From the NCBI GenBank assembly GCA_035464675.1, contig DATHSA010000077.1:1-15186 (forward strand): a stretch of 15,186 bases of DNA, read 5' to 3'. Below are positions 1 to 6,386 of this stretch, one piece after another. The first letter of the stretch is position 1. Each line of letters opens with the position of its first letter. Source of the DNA: JAUYIV01 sp035464675 (lineage in GTDB: Bacteria; Actinomycetota; Acidimicrobiia; Spongiisociales; UBA11373). The position numbers were made by a program, and so were the translations under genes. The notes under the pieces are model-generated. The model was given only the letters and a program-made list of their open reading frames with translations. It did not search any database and was not told the origin of the DNA.

Positions 1-5
1 CCCGG

Positions 6-35
6 AGGGGGGAGGGGGGCGCCCAGACCGGGCGC
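6..35. other. G-rich tract with adjoining GC hairpin
   Basis: The plus strand carries runs of 4-6 G (positions 6-19) followed by a perfect 6-bp stem GCGCCC/GGGCGC (19-24 with 30-35, 5-nt loop). It lies downstream of imuB, so on the imuB-sense strand it reads as a GC hairpin followed by a C-rich tail with no U-tract. It could be a weak transcription end or a G-quadruplex-prone tract. Neither is proven by the sequence. Confidence 0.3.
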
Positions 36-60
36 GTCCCGAGGAGCCGAAGCTGTCTGG

Positions 61-100
61 CCAATTGCCAATTGCCAATTGCGGCCGAACGCAGCGAGGC
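61..100. repeat. Heptamer tandem repeat (3 copies) plus conserved flank
   Basis: Three perfect copies of CCAATTG occupy 61-81, followed by a GC-rich block (82-100, core CCGAACGCAGCGAGGC) that ends directly against the imuB stop codon at 101-103. The same heptamer, in reverse complement (TTGGCAA, 5 copies), and a closely matching flank occur at 9820-9875. The pair therefore looks like two copies of one dispersed intergenic element of the short tandem repeat (STRR) type. It encodes no credible protein. Confidence 0.75.
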
Positions 101-1558
101 CTAGTCGTACACCCCCACCAACCAGCATCTCTCCTCACGGATCTCACAGAGGAACGCTCCGGTCGAAGTGACTATCTGGTAGCGGTCGGCAGCGGACTCG
201 CCCCCCCACCAGCGGCCGGTCCGGCGCCACGGGCCGGCCCATCCCCGCACCGGCTCCCAACGGCTCCCCAGCCTCACCCGAACCGGGAAGCCATCCTCCC
301 ATTCCACCTCCAAGGGGCGGGGCTCGGGTGGGACCAGAGCCGGTGACGGCGCGGCGAGCCGTCCCGGCCAGGAGGCCCTGGAGTCGACCAGGGCGCCGGG
401 CTCCTCTCCCCACCGGTACCAGTGGACCCGCTCTCCCGGATCGCGCCCACCCTGGGGCATTGCCTGGAGCACGGCATCGGGTCCTATCAATCCCTGAGCC
501 CGGCTGAGAGCCCGGCGCGCATCGTCCTCCGAGGCGGCGTCCTCGTCGAGGCGGAGTTGACGGCCCAGGTCGGAGAGATCGGCGGGGGCGATACGGAGGC
601 GGACGATCCCCCCGGGCACCCCACCCGACTCCACCCACGCCCGAATCTGCCACCGGACCCGCTCCGCCAGCTCGACCTCGGAGAAGGGATGAGCGCTGCG
701 CCAGGTGCGAGAGCGCACCCCGCCGAGCGCCGACTCGGCCTCCACCTCCACCCGATGCGGCCTGGCTCCGGTGGGGGCGACGAGGCCGATAAGGCGACCT
801 GCCAGCCCACGCGCCGCGAAGGCAGCGCGCTCGAAGTCGTCGAGGGGCGGGTCGAAGACGTCTTCGGCGACCATCTCGTCGGTGATCCGGCGGGGGTCGA
901 CAGAACGGTCCTCACCGCTGGCGATCAGATGAGCCTCCAACCCGACTGGCCCGAAACGGGAGGCGATGGCAGCACGCGGTAGGGCGGCCAGATCCCCCAG
1001 GGTTCCCACTCCGAGCCAGTGGAAGGTGTCGACCAGTTCGTCGATACCCAGCGTGGACACGTCGAGCCTGGCGAGGAAGCGAGAGGTGTCCGCCACGATC
1101 AAGGGCTCTCCCACAGCGGCGTCTGCGGCGAGCCTCGCGGCGAAAGGACCGTCGGCGAGCCCGAACCTGCCCCCGGGAGCCACCGCCTCCACCGCGTCGA
1201 CCACCCTTCCCACCAGCGCGCCCTCGGTTCCGTAGTACCGCACAGCCCCGGCGACGGGCACGAAGGCCAGGCCCGGTGAGGCCAGCTCCATCCGGGGGAC
1301 GATCCCCTCGATCGCCAGGGCCACCGGTTCGAAGGCTGCGGCCTCGGCGCCGGGGTCGGCGACCAGGGTGACCGCCGTCGGGCAGCGCGCCTCGGCCTCG
1401 CGCCGACGCATCCCGACCCGGATCCCGGCCGCGGTCGCATCCGGCGTTGCTGCCAACACCAGGCCGGCATCGTCGACGACCTGGCAGGGCCTATCCGGCG
1501 GCGAGTCCGGACGGCGCAGCGGCCAGTCCGGGAACCAGATGCACAGGGTGCGAGCCAT
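101..1558 (-). CDS. imuB: ImuB-type Y-family polymerase-like protein (SOS mutagenesis)
   Basis: A 485-aa protein of the ImuB family: inactive Y-family polymerase relatives that bridge the beta clamp, ImuA and DnaE2 during damage-induced translesion synthesis. Visible features are the N-terminal LCIWFPDWPLRR (residues 5-16), which replaces the catalytic Asp motif of active Y-family enzymes; a GIRVGM...AEARCP segment near 45-60, as in DinB/ImuB; GLAFVPVAGAVRYYG (about 96-110), where active enzymes carry the acidic SxDE pair; a helix-hairpin-helix-like LGVGTLGDLAALPRAAI (about 182-198); and a typical ImuB C-terminus ending in WLVGVYD. The ATG at 1558 is chosen over an upstream extension because family similarity begins there and GGAGG precedes it. 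It overlaps the 3' end of imuA by 68 bp and is probably co-transcribed from the LexA-controlled promoter. The loss of catalytic residues is judged by eye. Confidence 0.9.
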   Translation of the reverse strand: MARTLCIWFPDWPLRRPDSPPDRPCQVVDDAGLVLAATPDATAAGIRVGMRRREAEARCPTAVTLVADPGAEAAAFEPVALAIEGIVPRMELASPGLAFVPVAGAVRYYGTEGALVGRVVDAVEAVAPGGRFGLADGPFAARLAADAAVGEPLIVADTSRFLARLDVSTLGIDELVDTFHWLGVGTLGDLAALPRAAIASRFGPVGLEAHLIASGEDRSVDPRRITDEMVAEDVFDPPLDDFERAAFAARGLAGRLIGLVAPTGARPHRVEVEAESALGGVRSRTWRSAHPFSEVELAERVRWQIRAWVESGGVPGGIVRLRIAPADLSDLGRQLRLDEDAASEDDARRALSRAQGLIGPDAVLQAMPQGGRDPGERVHWYRWGEEPGALVDSRASWPGRLAAPSPALVPPEPRPLEVEWEDGFPVRVRLGSRWEPVRGWAGPWRRTGRWWGGESAADRYQIVTSTGAFLCEIREERCWLVGVYD

Positions 1559-2150
1559 CGTCCTCCATCTCCAGTACGTGCTCGATGCCCCGTGCCCCCT
1601 TGCCCGAGGCGCGCAGGATGAGACGGCGCCGCAGCAATGCGCCGTGGCCGCGGCCGACCCCCTCCCAATGGATCCCCTCCGACTCGATGCGCAGATGGAG
1701 CACACCCGGCGGAATGTCACCCGAGACAGGCCTCAACACGAGGGCAGATCTGCGAGCCCGTGAAAGGGCGGCGAGGCGCCGCAGATCGGCGTCGCGTACA
1801 CCCGAAGGCACCTCGGCGAGGACCGCCGGGAAGCCCTCGAGGAGTGATGCGGTCACCTGAAGCCAGGGCCTCCGGTCGGGGCATCGCACCACCACGAGAC
1901 GCTCCGGTGAGATCCCCACCTCCCAGGCGGCGATCGGGCACAGCCAGCCACGCACGTCGACCACGGCGACCATCCCGGTGGTCGAAGGGGCAGCGAGAAG
2001 GCTCAGCCCGAGCCGGGTGAGCCCCGACCCGGGCGGCCCGGCGAGGCCGAGGACACGGCCTGGCTCGGCGGCAATGGAGAGAGGCGCGCCAGGGTGGGGA
2101 TCAAGGACGCCGGGGGCGTCGGCGAGAAGAGGTGCCCGTTCCAAGGGCAC
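1491..2150 (-). CDS. imuA: ImuA-like RecA-fold protein (SOS mutagenesis)
   Basis: A 219-aa protein of the ImuA/SulA-like RecA-fold group, which works with ImuB and DnaE2 in error-prone lesion bypass. Residues 33-59 form a P-loop-like strand and loop, GPPGSGLTRL (38-47), where the usual Walker A lysine is replaced by Leu44, so ATP binding may be weak or absent. The following segment, VAVVDVRGWLCPIAAWEVGI (61-80), then SPERLVVVRCPD and AVLAEVPSG...DLRRLAALSRARRSALVLRP, matches the ImuA pattern of RecA-like core strands. The GTG at 2150 is the first possible start: an in-frame TAG lies just upstream. There is no good ribosome-binding site, and the predicted transcript may be leaderless. A TTG at 2144 is an alternative start. 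It is the first gene of the SOS operon and overlaps imuB by 68 bp. The exact subfamily (ImuA versus mycobacterial ImuA') is uncertain. Confidence 0.8.
   Translation of the reverse strand: MPLERAPLLADAPGVLDPHPGAPLSIAAEPGRVLGLAGPPGSGLTRLGLSLLAAPSTTGMVAVVDVRGWLCPIAAWEVGISPERLVVVRCPDRRPWLQVTASLLEGFPAVLAEVPSGVRDADLRRLAALSRARRSALVLRPVSGDIPPGVLHLRIESEGIHWEGVGRGHGALLRRRLILRASGKGARGIEHVLEMEDDGSHPVHLVPGLAAAPSGLAAG
2132..2150 (-). other. Hairpin enclosing the imuA start codon
   Basis: On the minus strand the imuA start reads GTGCCC, a 7-nt loop, then GGGCAC. This perfect 6-bp stem holds the GTG initiation codon in its 5' arm. It might modulate translation of a leaderless mRNA, or it may be chance in GC-rich DNA. 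Confidence 0.25.
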
Positions 2151-2153
2151 TCG

Positions 2154-2182
2154 ATCCTATCGAACATGTGTTCGGTCGGCAA
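2154..2182 (-). promoter_or_regulatory. SOS promoter of imuA-imuB
   Basis: Read on the minus strand: a -35-like TTGCCG (2182-2177), a 17-bp spacer (2176-2160) and a -10-like TAGGAT (2159-2154). The LexA box fills the spacer, the classic place for repression. The -10 ends only 3 bp before the GTG of imuA, so the transcript is predicted to be leaderless or to start at the first codons. The assignment rests on motif match and spacing only. Confidence 0.6.
2160..2175. promoter_or_regulatory. LexA-binding SOS box
   Basis: The minus strand reads CCGAACACATGTTCGA. This contains the Gram-positive/actinobacterial LexA core CGAAC-N4-GTTCG as a perfect inverted repeat at its outer five bases on each side (2161-2174). 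It lies 10 bp upstream of the imuA start and inside the promoter spacer. Both the site and the gene it controls (imuA-imuB, an SOS operon in many bacteria) support the call. Confidence 0.9.
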
Positions 2183-2305
2183 GTCTCCAGAGGGGCCGAA
2201 CAAGGCGAGGTTCGCGACCTGGTGGACGAGATCCGGGCACTCCGGGCTGAGGAGTCGGACCTGGTGTACGAGGCCTTCTTCGTGGACCTCGGCGTCGGTG
2301 ACTGA
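2168..2305 (+). CDS. Possible small divergent ORF (45 aa), unproven
   Basis: Starting at a GTG that overlaps the SOS box, an open frame encodes about 45 residues and ends at TGA 2303-2305. Its second half is acidic and could form an amphipathic helix (EVRDLVDEIRALRAEESD, then LVYEAFFVDLGVGD), with almost all codons ending in G or C. It would be divergent from imuA and convergent with pnp, with a hairpin (2370-2397) between the two stops, a layout that makes sense for a real gene. Against it: no ribosome-binding site at the GTG, no clear promoter in this direction, no recognised family, and an overlapping minus-strand frame with similar composition. An internal GTG at 2222 would give only 27 aa. 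Confidence 0.25.
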   Translation: MFGRQVSRGAEQGEVRDLVDEIRALRAEESDLVYEAFFVDLGVGD

Positions 2306-2346
2306 GCGGACAGGGATCGGCCATCCTCCGATGTCCTCGATCATCG

Positions 2347-2358
2347 TCCCGATCGGGA
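2347..2358. repeat. 12-bp perfect palindrome
   Basis: TCCCGATCGGGA is a perfect palindrome in the non-coding stretch between pnp and imuA. It could be a protein-binding site or a small extra hairpin beside the pnp terminator. Nothing in the sequence distinguishes these. Confidence 0.3.
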
Positions 2359-2369
2359 GGAGACGCGAC

Positions 2370-2397
2370 AGGGCCGGACCCTCACGGATCCGGCCCT
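2370..2397. terminator. Terminator-like hairpin after pnp
   Basis: AGGGCCGGA (2370-2378) pairs perfectly with TCCGGCCCT (2389-2397) around a 10-nt loop, 30 bp beyond the pnp stop. There is no U-tract in either direction, so this is either a U-less terminator, as is common in actinobacteria, or a 3'-end-stabilising stem. Its symmetry would let it serve both pnp and the possible convergent small ORF. Confidence 0.55.
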
Positions 2398-2427
2398 CTG
2401 TTGGAACCTGGCGACGGGCGCCTTCGT

Positions 2428-4812
2428 CTAGATCCCGTTCTCGAACTCGTCCTCGAACGAGACCACGGTGCGGCCCGGCTTGGACGACTCGCGGGACTTC
2501 CCATCGCCGTCCCCCCCGCGATCACGGCCGCCCCGATCACGGTCACGGCCACCGCGCTCACGCGGCGCCCGATCACGGCCTCGGTCGCTGCGCTCACGGC
2601 GCTCGCCGTTGCCCTCGCTGCCGTCACCGCGGTCGCTCGGAGCGGAGTCGCCGTCGCCGTCGCCCGACGGCTGCTCGGCGCCGGCGAGATCGAGGCTCAC
2701 CTTGCCCCGATCGTCGATCTCACGGACCACGACCTGGATCTTGTCGCCGAGTGAATAGACGTCCTCGACGTTGTCGATCCGCTTGTTGCCGCCGATCTTG
2801 GAGATGTGCAGCAGGCCGTCGCGGCCGGGCAGGATGTTGACGAAGGCGCCGAACTTGGTGATGTTCACCACCTCGCCCTCGTACTCCTTGCCCACCTCGG
2901 CCTCGGGCGGGAAGGCGATCTGGAGCACCCACTCCTTCGCCTTGCTCAGCGACTCGCCGTCGGTGGCACCGATGCGAACCGTGCCGTCGTCCTCGATCTC
3001 GAGGGTGGCGCCGGTCTCCTCCTCGATCTCGCGGATCACCTTGCCCTTGGGGCCGATGATCTCGCCGAGCTTGTCCTTGGGCACCTGGACCGCCTCGATC
3101 CGAGGGGCATTCGGGCTCAGCTCGTCGCGCGGCTCGGAGATGACCGCGTTCATGGCCTCGAGGATGTGCAGCCGTGCCGTCCGTGCCTGGTCGAGCGCCT
3201 TGGCGAGCACCTCGGCCGGGAGCGACTCGATCTTCGTGTCGAGCTGCAGGGCGGTGATCACGTCGGCCGTGCCCGCCACCTTGAAGTCCATGTCACCGAG
3301 GAAGTCCTCTGCTCCGAGGATGTCGGTCAGCGTGATGAATTTCCCCTCATCCGCGATCAACCCCATCGCCACTCCGGCGACGGCGGCCTTGATCGGCACG
3401 CCGGCGTCCATCAGCGAGAGGCTCGACCCGCACACCGATGCCATCGACGACGAGCCGTTGCTCGCCAGCACCTCCGAGACGAGCCGGAACGCGTAGGGGA
3501 ATTCGTCGGCGGTCGGAATGACCGGGAGCACCGCCTTCTCGGCAAGAGCGCCGTGACCGATCTCGCGCCGCTTCGGCCCGCGCATGAATCCGGTCTCACC
3601 CGTCGAGAACGGCGGGAAGTTGTAGTGGTGCATGTACCGCTTCGACTCCTCCAGCGAGATGGTGTCGAGCATCTGCTCCATGCGGAGCATGCCCACCGTC
3701 GTCACATTGAGCACCTGGGTCTCGCCTCTCTGGAATAGGCCCGACCCGTGGGCACTGGCGACAAGCCCCGTCTCGACAGTGAGGGGACGGACGTCGGCGA
3801 CCCCGCGCCCGTCGAGACGGACGCCGTCCTCGATGACGCGTCGACGCATCACCTTCTTGGCGACGCTCTTGAAGGCGCGCGTGGCGGCAGCGAAGTCCTC
3901 GTGGTCCTCGTCGATGCCTGCCTCCTCGAGAACCGCGGCACGCGCCTCGTCCTCGGCGGCGTTGCGCTCCTGCTTGGCCTCGATCATGTAGACCTTCTCG
4001 AGGCGCGGCGTGGCGAGCGGCTCGATACGGGCATGGAGCTCGTCGGTGTAGTCGACAACGACCGGCCACTCGATCTCGCCGACGTCCACCTGCTTGCGGA
4101 GCTCGAGCTGAGCATCGAGAAGGGCGGCGATGTGGCCCTTGGCCTCCTCGAGCCCGCGAGCCACGGCAGCTTCGTCGGTCGGCGCCTGCCCGTCGTCGAT
4201 GAGTCGCAGCGCGTCCTCCGTGGCGCCGGCTTCCACCATGGCGATGTCGACGTCGCCCGCGTCGTTCCGCTTGCCGGCGACGACGAGGTCGAATACCGAG
4301 TCGTCGAGCTGTTCGAACGACGGCATGGGAATCCACTCACCGTGCGAGTAGGCCATGCGGACGGCCGCGATCGGGCCCTCGAACGGGATGGGGCTGATTA
4401 CCAGGGCCGCCGAAGCGGCATTGAGCGCCACGACGTCGTAGGGATTCACGTCGTCCACGGAAAGGACCGTGGCGACGATATGGGTCTCGTTGCGATACCC
4501 GTCTCGGAACGACGGGCGCAGCGGCCGGTCGATCAGGCGGCAGGTGAGGATGGCCCGCTCGGTGGGGCGGCCCTCACGCCGGAAGAAGGACCCGGGAATC
4601 TTCCCGGCTGCGTACATGCGCTCCTCGACGTCGACGGTGAGGGGGAAGAAGTCGACCCCCTCACGAGGACGCCTGGAAGCGGTTGCGGTGGCAAGGACTT
4701 CGGTGCCCCCCACCGTGGCTACCACGGAACCGTCGGCCTGCATGGCCAACTTGCCCGTGCTGAACTGGATCTCGACAGCACCGATCTCGGTGCGTGCGGA
4801 TACTTCGGACAC
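2428..4812 (-). CDS. pnp: Polyribonucleotide nucleotidyltransferase (PNPase)
   Basis: A 794-aa cytoplasmic 3'-5' phosphorolytic exoribonuclease that releases nucleoside diphosphates during mRNA turnover. Order of domains: first RNase PH core (about 10-150) with the FFRREGR loop at 76-82; helical linker (about 200-325); second RNase PH core (about 330-560) with FQRGETQVL at 360-368 and the catalytic Asp region DILGAEDFLGDMDF at 497-510; KH domain with GEIIGPKGKVIREI at 583-596; S1 domain about 640-710; then an 84-residue low-complexity tail rich in Arg, Asp and Gly (711-794). It starts at GTG 4812 after a weak purine-rich site (AAAGAGAGAG). It follows rpsO, with a long leader hairpin ending 19 nt before the start codon, which suggests post-transcriptional control. 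Identity is certain; the tail is variable between lineages. Confidence 0.98.
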   Translation of the reverse strand: MSEVSARTEIGAVEIQFSTGKLAMQADGSVVATVGGTEVLATATASRRPREGVDFFPLTVDVEERMYAAGKIPGSFFRREGRPTERAILTCRLIDRPLRPSFRDGYRNETHIVATVLSVDDVNPYDVVALNAASAALVISPIPFEGPIAAVRMAYSHGEWIPMPSFEQLDDSVFDLVVAGKRNDAGDVDIAMVEAGATEDALRLIDDGQAPTDEAAVARGLEEAKGHIAALLDAQLELRKQVDVGEIEWPVVVDYTDELHARIEPLATPRLEKVYMIEAKQERNAAEDEARAAVLEEAGIDEDHEDFAAATRAFKSVAKKVMRRRVIEDGVRLDGRGVADVRPLTVETGLVASAHGSGLFQRGETQVLNVTTVGMLRMEQMLDTISLEESKRYMHHYNFPPFSTGETGFMRGPKRREIGHGALAEKAVLPVIPTADEFPYAFRLVSEVLASNGSSSMASVCGSSLSLMDAGVPIKAAVAGVAMGLIADEGKFITLTDILGAEDFLGDMDFKVAGTADVITALQLDTKIESLPAEVLAKALDQARTARLHILEAMNAVISEPRDELSPNAPRIEAVQVPKDKLGEIIGPKGKVIREIEEETGATLEIEDDGTVRIGATDGESLSKAKEWVLQIAFPPEAEVGKEYEGEVVNITKFGAFVNILPGRDGLLHISKIGGNKRIDNVEDVYSLGDKIQVVVREIDDRGKVSLDLAGAEQPSGDGDGDSAPSDRGDGSEGNGERRERSDRGRDRAPRERGGRDRDRGGRDRGGDGDGKSRESSKPGRTVVSFEDEFENGI

Positions 4813-4831
4813 GCTCTCTCTTTTCTGTCGT

Positions 4832-4912
4832 GGAGAGCGGCCGTCAATTACCAGTTGTCACACCTCGAACGGGCCGAGAGGTGGCAACTAGCAACTGACG
4901 AGGCCGCTCTCC
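4832..4912 (-). promoter_or_regulatory. Long imperfect hairpin in the pnp leader
   Basis: An 11-bp perfect outer stem (4832-4842 with 4902-4912) continues, after a 2-nt bulge, into 18 further positions (4843-4860 with 4882-4899) and a short inner CCTC/GAGG stem. In the pnp-sense RNA, 14 of the 18 inner positions are Watson-Crick, three are G-U wobbles and one is mismatched. In the opposite-strand RNA the three wobbles become A-C mismatches. This favours a function in the pnp transcript, for example as an RNase III site. The arms also contain degenerate 7-bp units (CAGTTGC, TAGTTGC) like the heptamer repeats elsewhere in the window. Confidence 0.65.
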
Positions 4913-4943
4913 TTCTGTGTACCCCCCCATGCAACCACGAAAC

Positions 4944-4958
4944 GCGCCGCAACGGCGC
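4944..4958 (-). terminator. Terminator-like hairpin after rpsO
   Basis: In the rpsO-sense direction GCGCCG-TTG-CGGCGC is followed by GTTTCGT, starting 4 nt after the rpsO stop codon. The stem is perfect and the T-tract is short, so it may be a leaky terminator or a 3'-end stabiliser that lowers read-through into pnp. Confidence 0.45.
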
Positions 4959-4962
4959 TTCC

Positions 4963-5220
4963 TCAGCGGCGAAGGCCGAGACGGGCGATGACGTCGCGGT
5001 ACCGCTCGACGTCCTGCGTGCGCAGGTAGTCGAGCAGCCGGCGGCGCCGGCCCACCATCATCAAGAGGCCGCGACGACTGTGATGATCCTTGGTGTGGAC
5101 CTTCAAATGCTCCGTGAGGTCATTGATCCTCTCGGTGAGCAGCGCGACCTGGACCTCGGGCGTACCCGTGTCCGTGGCGTGCTTGCCGTATTCGGCGACG
5201 ATGGTCTTGGTGTCTCGCAT
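4963..5220 (-). CDS. rpsO: 30S ribosomal protein S15
   Basis: An 85-aa small-subunit protein that binds the 16S rRNA central domain early in 30S assembly. The family pattern runs throughout: IVAEYGKHATDTGTPEVQVALLTERI (about 7-32), DLTEHLKVHTKDHHSRRGL (about 34-52) and the basic MVGRRRRLLDYL (about 55-66), ending in a typical Leu/Arg tail. The length is normal (about 88 in most bacteria). The ATG at 5220 is chosen because the conserved sequence begins there; the ribosome-binding site is poor. It is followed by pnp, the arrangement kept in very many bacteria. A TACAGT -10-like element lies 37 bp upstream. Confidence 0.97.
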   Translation of the reverse strand: MRDTKTIVAEYGKHATDTGTPEVQVALLTERINDLTEHLKVHTKDHHSRRGLLMMVGRRRRLLDYLRTQDVERYRDVIARLGLRR

Positions 5221-5256
5221 GGGAGGCGCCGGGAAGCCTTTTCCCAGCGGTCGTGA

Positions 5257-5262
5257 ACTGTA
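5257..5262 (-). promoter_or_regulatory. Possible -10 element for rpsO-pnp
   Basis: TACAGT on the minus strand fits the actinobacterial TANNNT -10 pattern and lies 37 bp upstream of the rpsO start, in the 86-bp gap after the hydrolase gene. No convincing -35 is seen at the right distance. A small stem GGGAA/TTCCC (5231-5245) lies between it and the start codon. Confidence 0.35.
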
Positions 5263-5306
5263 ACAGATGCTCGGAGGCCCCGATTCCGCGCCGGTCCCGG
5301 GCAACG

Positions 5307-6386
5307 CTACTTCGGCCATATCCCCCCATCCGCTCTCGACTCGACCGCCTTGCGCCACACCGGGTAGCGAAACGGCTCGTGCCGGGGCAGGTCACACGAT
5401 CCGGGATCCCACAACTCAGAGACCAGGCACACCGCCACGACGGGATCGTCGAGAACCGACTCGTGCGCCTCGGCGATCCTCTCCGGGAGGGCCACCGGGT
5501 TGCGCAACGCCTGATCCCAGAAGTCTGGGCCCTCATCGGCGGCGTCGTACACGCGAAGCCCCTCGGGATGATCGGAGAACGAGGTGACTCCGGACTTCGG
5601 GTTCCGCACGACGATCACATCGACGCCGGCGGCCTCGCCCAGATTGTCTCGTGCGTCCCTGCATCCGAACCAGAGGAACGAGCACTCGACGGGGTCGTAT
5701 CCCCCATCGTCGGGGATCGAGCCCCAGAATCGTCCGACGCTCTGAATCCACCCGTGTGCCTTCGACGCCATCGGCGGATCGAGGAGCGCAGCCCCCACAA
5801 CGGCGTCATTTGGTCCGTAGGCCCCTCCGTCCCAACCGGCGATGAGATGCGCGATCGTCGCCCCACCCTTGCTGAAACCGACCAGATACATGGGGCGGCC
5901 CTCCTGGGCCACGGCCCCGAGATACGAGTTGAGTGAGGACGCCGCCATCTCGATGGGGAGATCTTGCGACGCCCACCTCGGGTCGGGCAGCCCATTGGCC
6001 AGTCGGTAGTCGAAGAACCGGATGTCTCCTGGCTCCAGGCCCATCAGTTCGATCAGGTCGTCGAACACCTCATCCGCCGGGCCCTGGCCATGACCCGGGA
6101 CGAAGACGACGAGCGCATCCCCGGGTGGCCGCAATCCCAGCGCCGCACCCGGCTCACGCCGGACGAGCAGTGCCGCGGCGAGAATGCCAAGGGCGATGAC
6201 GGCGGGGTCGATCGGGGTGTCGACTGGATCGCCTGGCGTGGGTGAGTCGGAGGTCGGATCCGCGGGAGCCTCGATGCCCGATGGAGGCAACGGCTCCTCG
6301 TCGGGAGCAAGTCCGAGGCCCCCGAGCGAGAGTGACGCGATCAACACGCCGACCATGGCGGGCAGGGTGCGCCATCGAGATGTCAC
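5307..6386 (-). CDS. Membrane-anchored or secreted alpha/beta-hydrolase-like protein, function unknown
   Basis: I do not recognise a specific family. From the GTG at 6386 the protein is 359 aa; a TTG two codons upstream (6392) is possible, and neither has a clear ribosome-binding site. Numbering below is from the TTG. A basic N-terminus and hydrophobic stretch (13-28) look like a signal peptide or anchor. An acidic Pro/Ser/Asp-rich linker (30-62) and a second hydrophobic segment (64-77, PAVIALGILAAALLV) ending in RRE follow. The folded domain begins at ALVVFVPGHGQGPADEVFDDL (93-113, a possible oxyanion region) and contains the nucleophile-elbow motif GFSKGG with Ser174, plus candidate acid/base residues Asp205 and Asp274-His275. 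Cys237, 244, 322 and 333 could form disulfides. This suggests a serine esterase, lipase or cutinase-like enzyme, but the substrate is unknown. It begins 14 bp after the ribF stop, so it is probably co-transcribed. Confidence 0.7.
   Translation of the reverse strand: MTSRWRTLPAMVGVLIASLSLGGLGLAPDEEPLPPSGIEAPADPTSDSPTPGDPVDTPIDPAVIALGILAAALLVRREPGAALGLRPPGDALVVFVPGHGQGPADEVFDDLIELMGLEPGDIRFFDYRLANGLPDPRWASQDLPIEMAASSLNSYLGAVAQEGRPMYLVGFSKGGATIAHLIAGWDGGAYGPNDAVVGAALLDPPMASKAHGWIQSVGRFWGSIPDDGGYDPVECSFLWFGCRDARDNLGEAAGVDVIVVRNPKSGVTSFSDHPEGLRVYDAADEGPDFWDQALRNPVALPERIAEAHESVLDDPVVAVCLVSELWDPGSCDLPRHEPFRYPVWRKAVESRADGGIWPK

Noticed and set aside
1559..1720. An upstream extension of imuB by 54 residues
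   Set aside because: The extension is Cys/Arg-rich out-of-frame imuA sequence. The ImuB family start and a GGAGG support the ATG at 1558.
2003..2344. A minus-strand 113-aa frame covering the SOS region
   Set aside because: It overlaps the imuA coding start and the LexA box, has no ribosome-binding site, and translates imuA out of frame in its second half.
3748..5256. A 502-aa plus-strand open frame antisense to pnp and rpsO
   Set aside because: It is the complement of clearly conserved PNPase and S15 sequence and runs through the leader hairpin. No independent start signal or protein-like features are seen.
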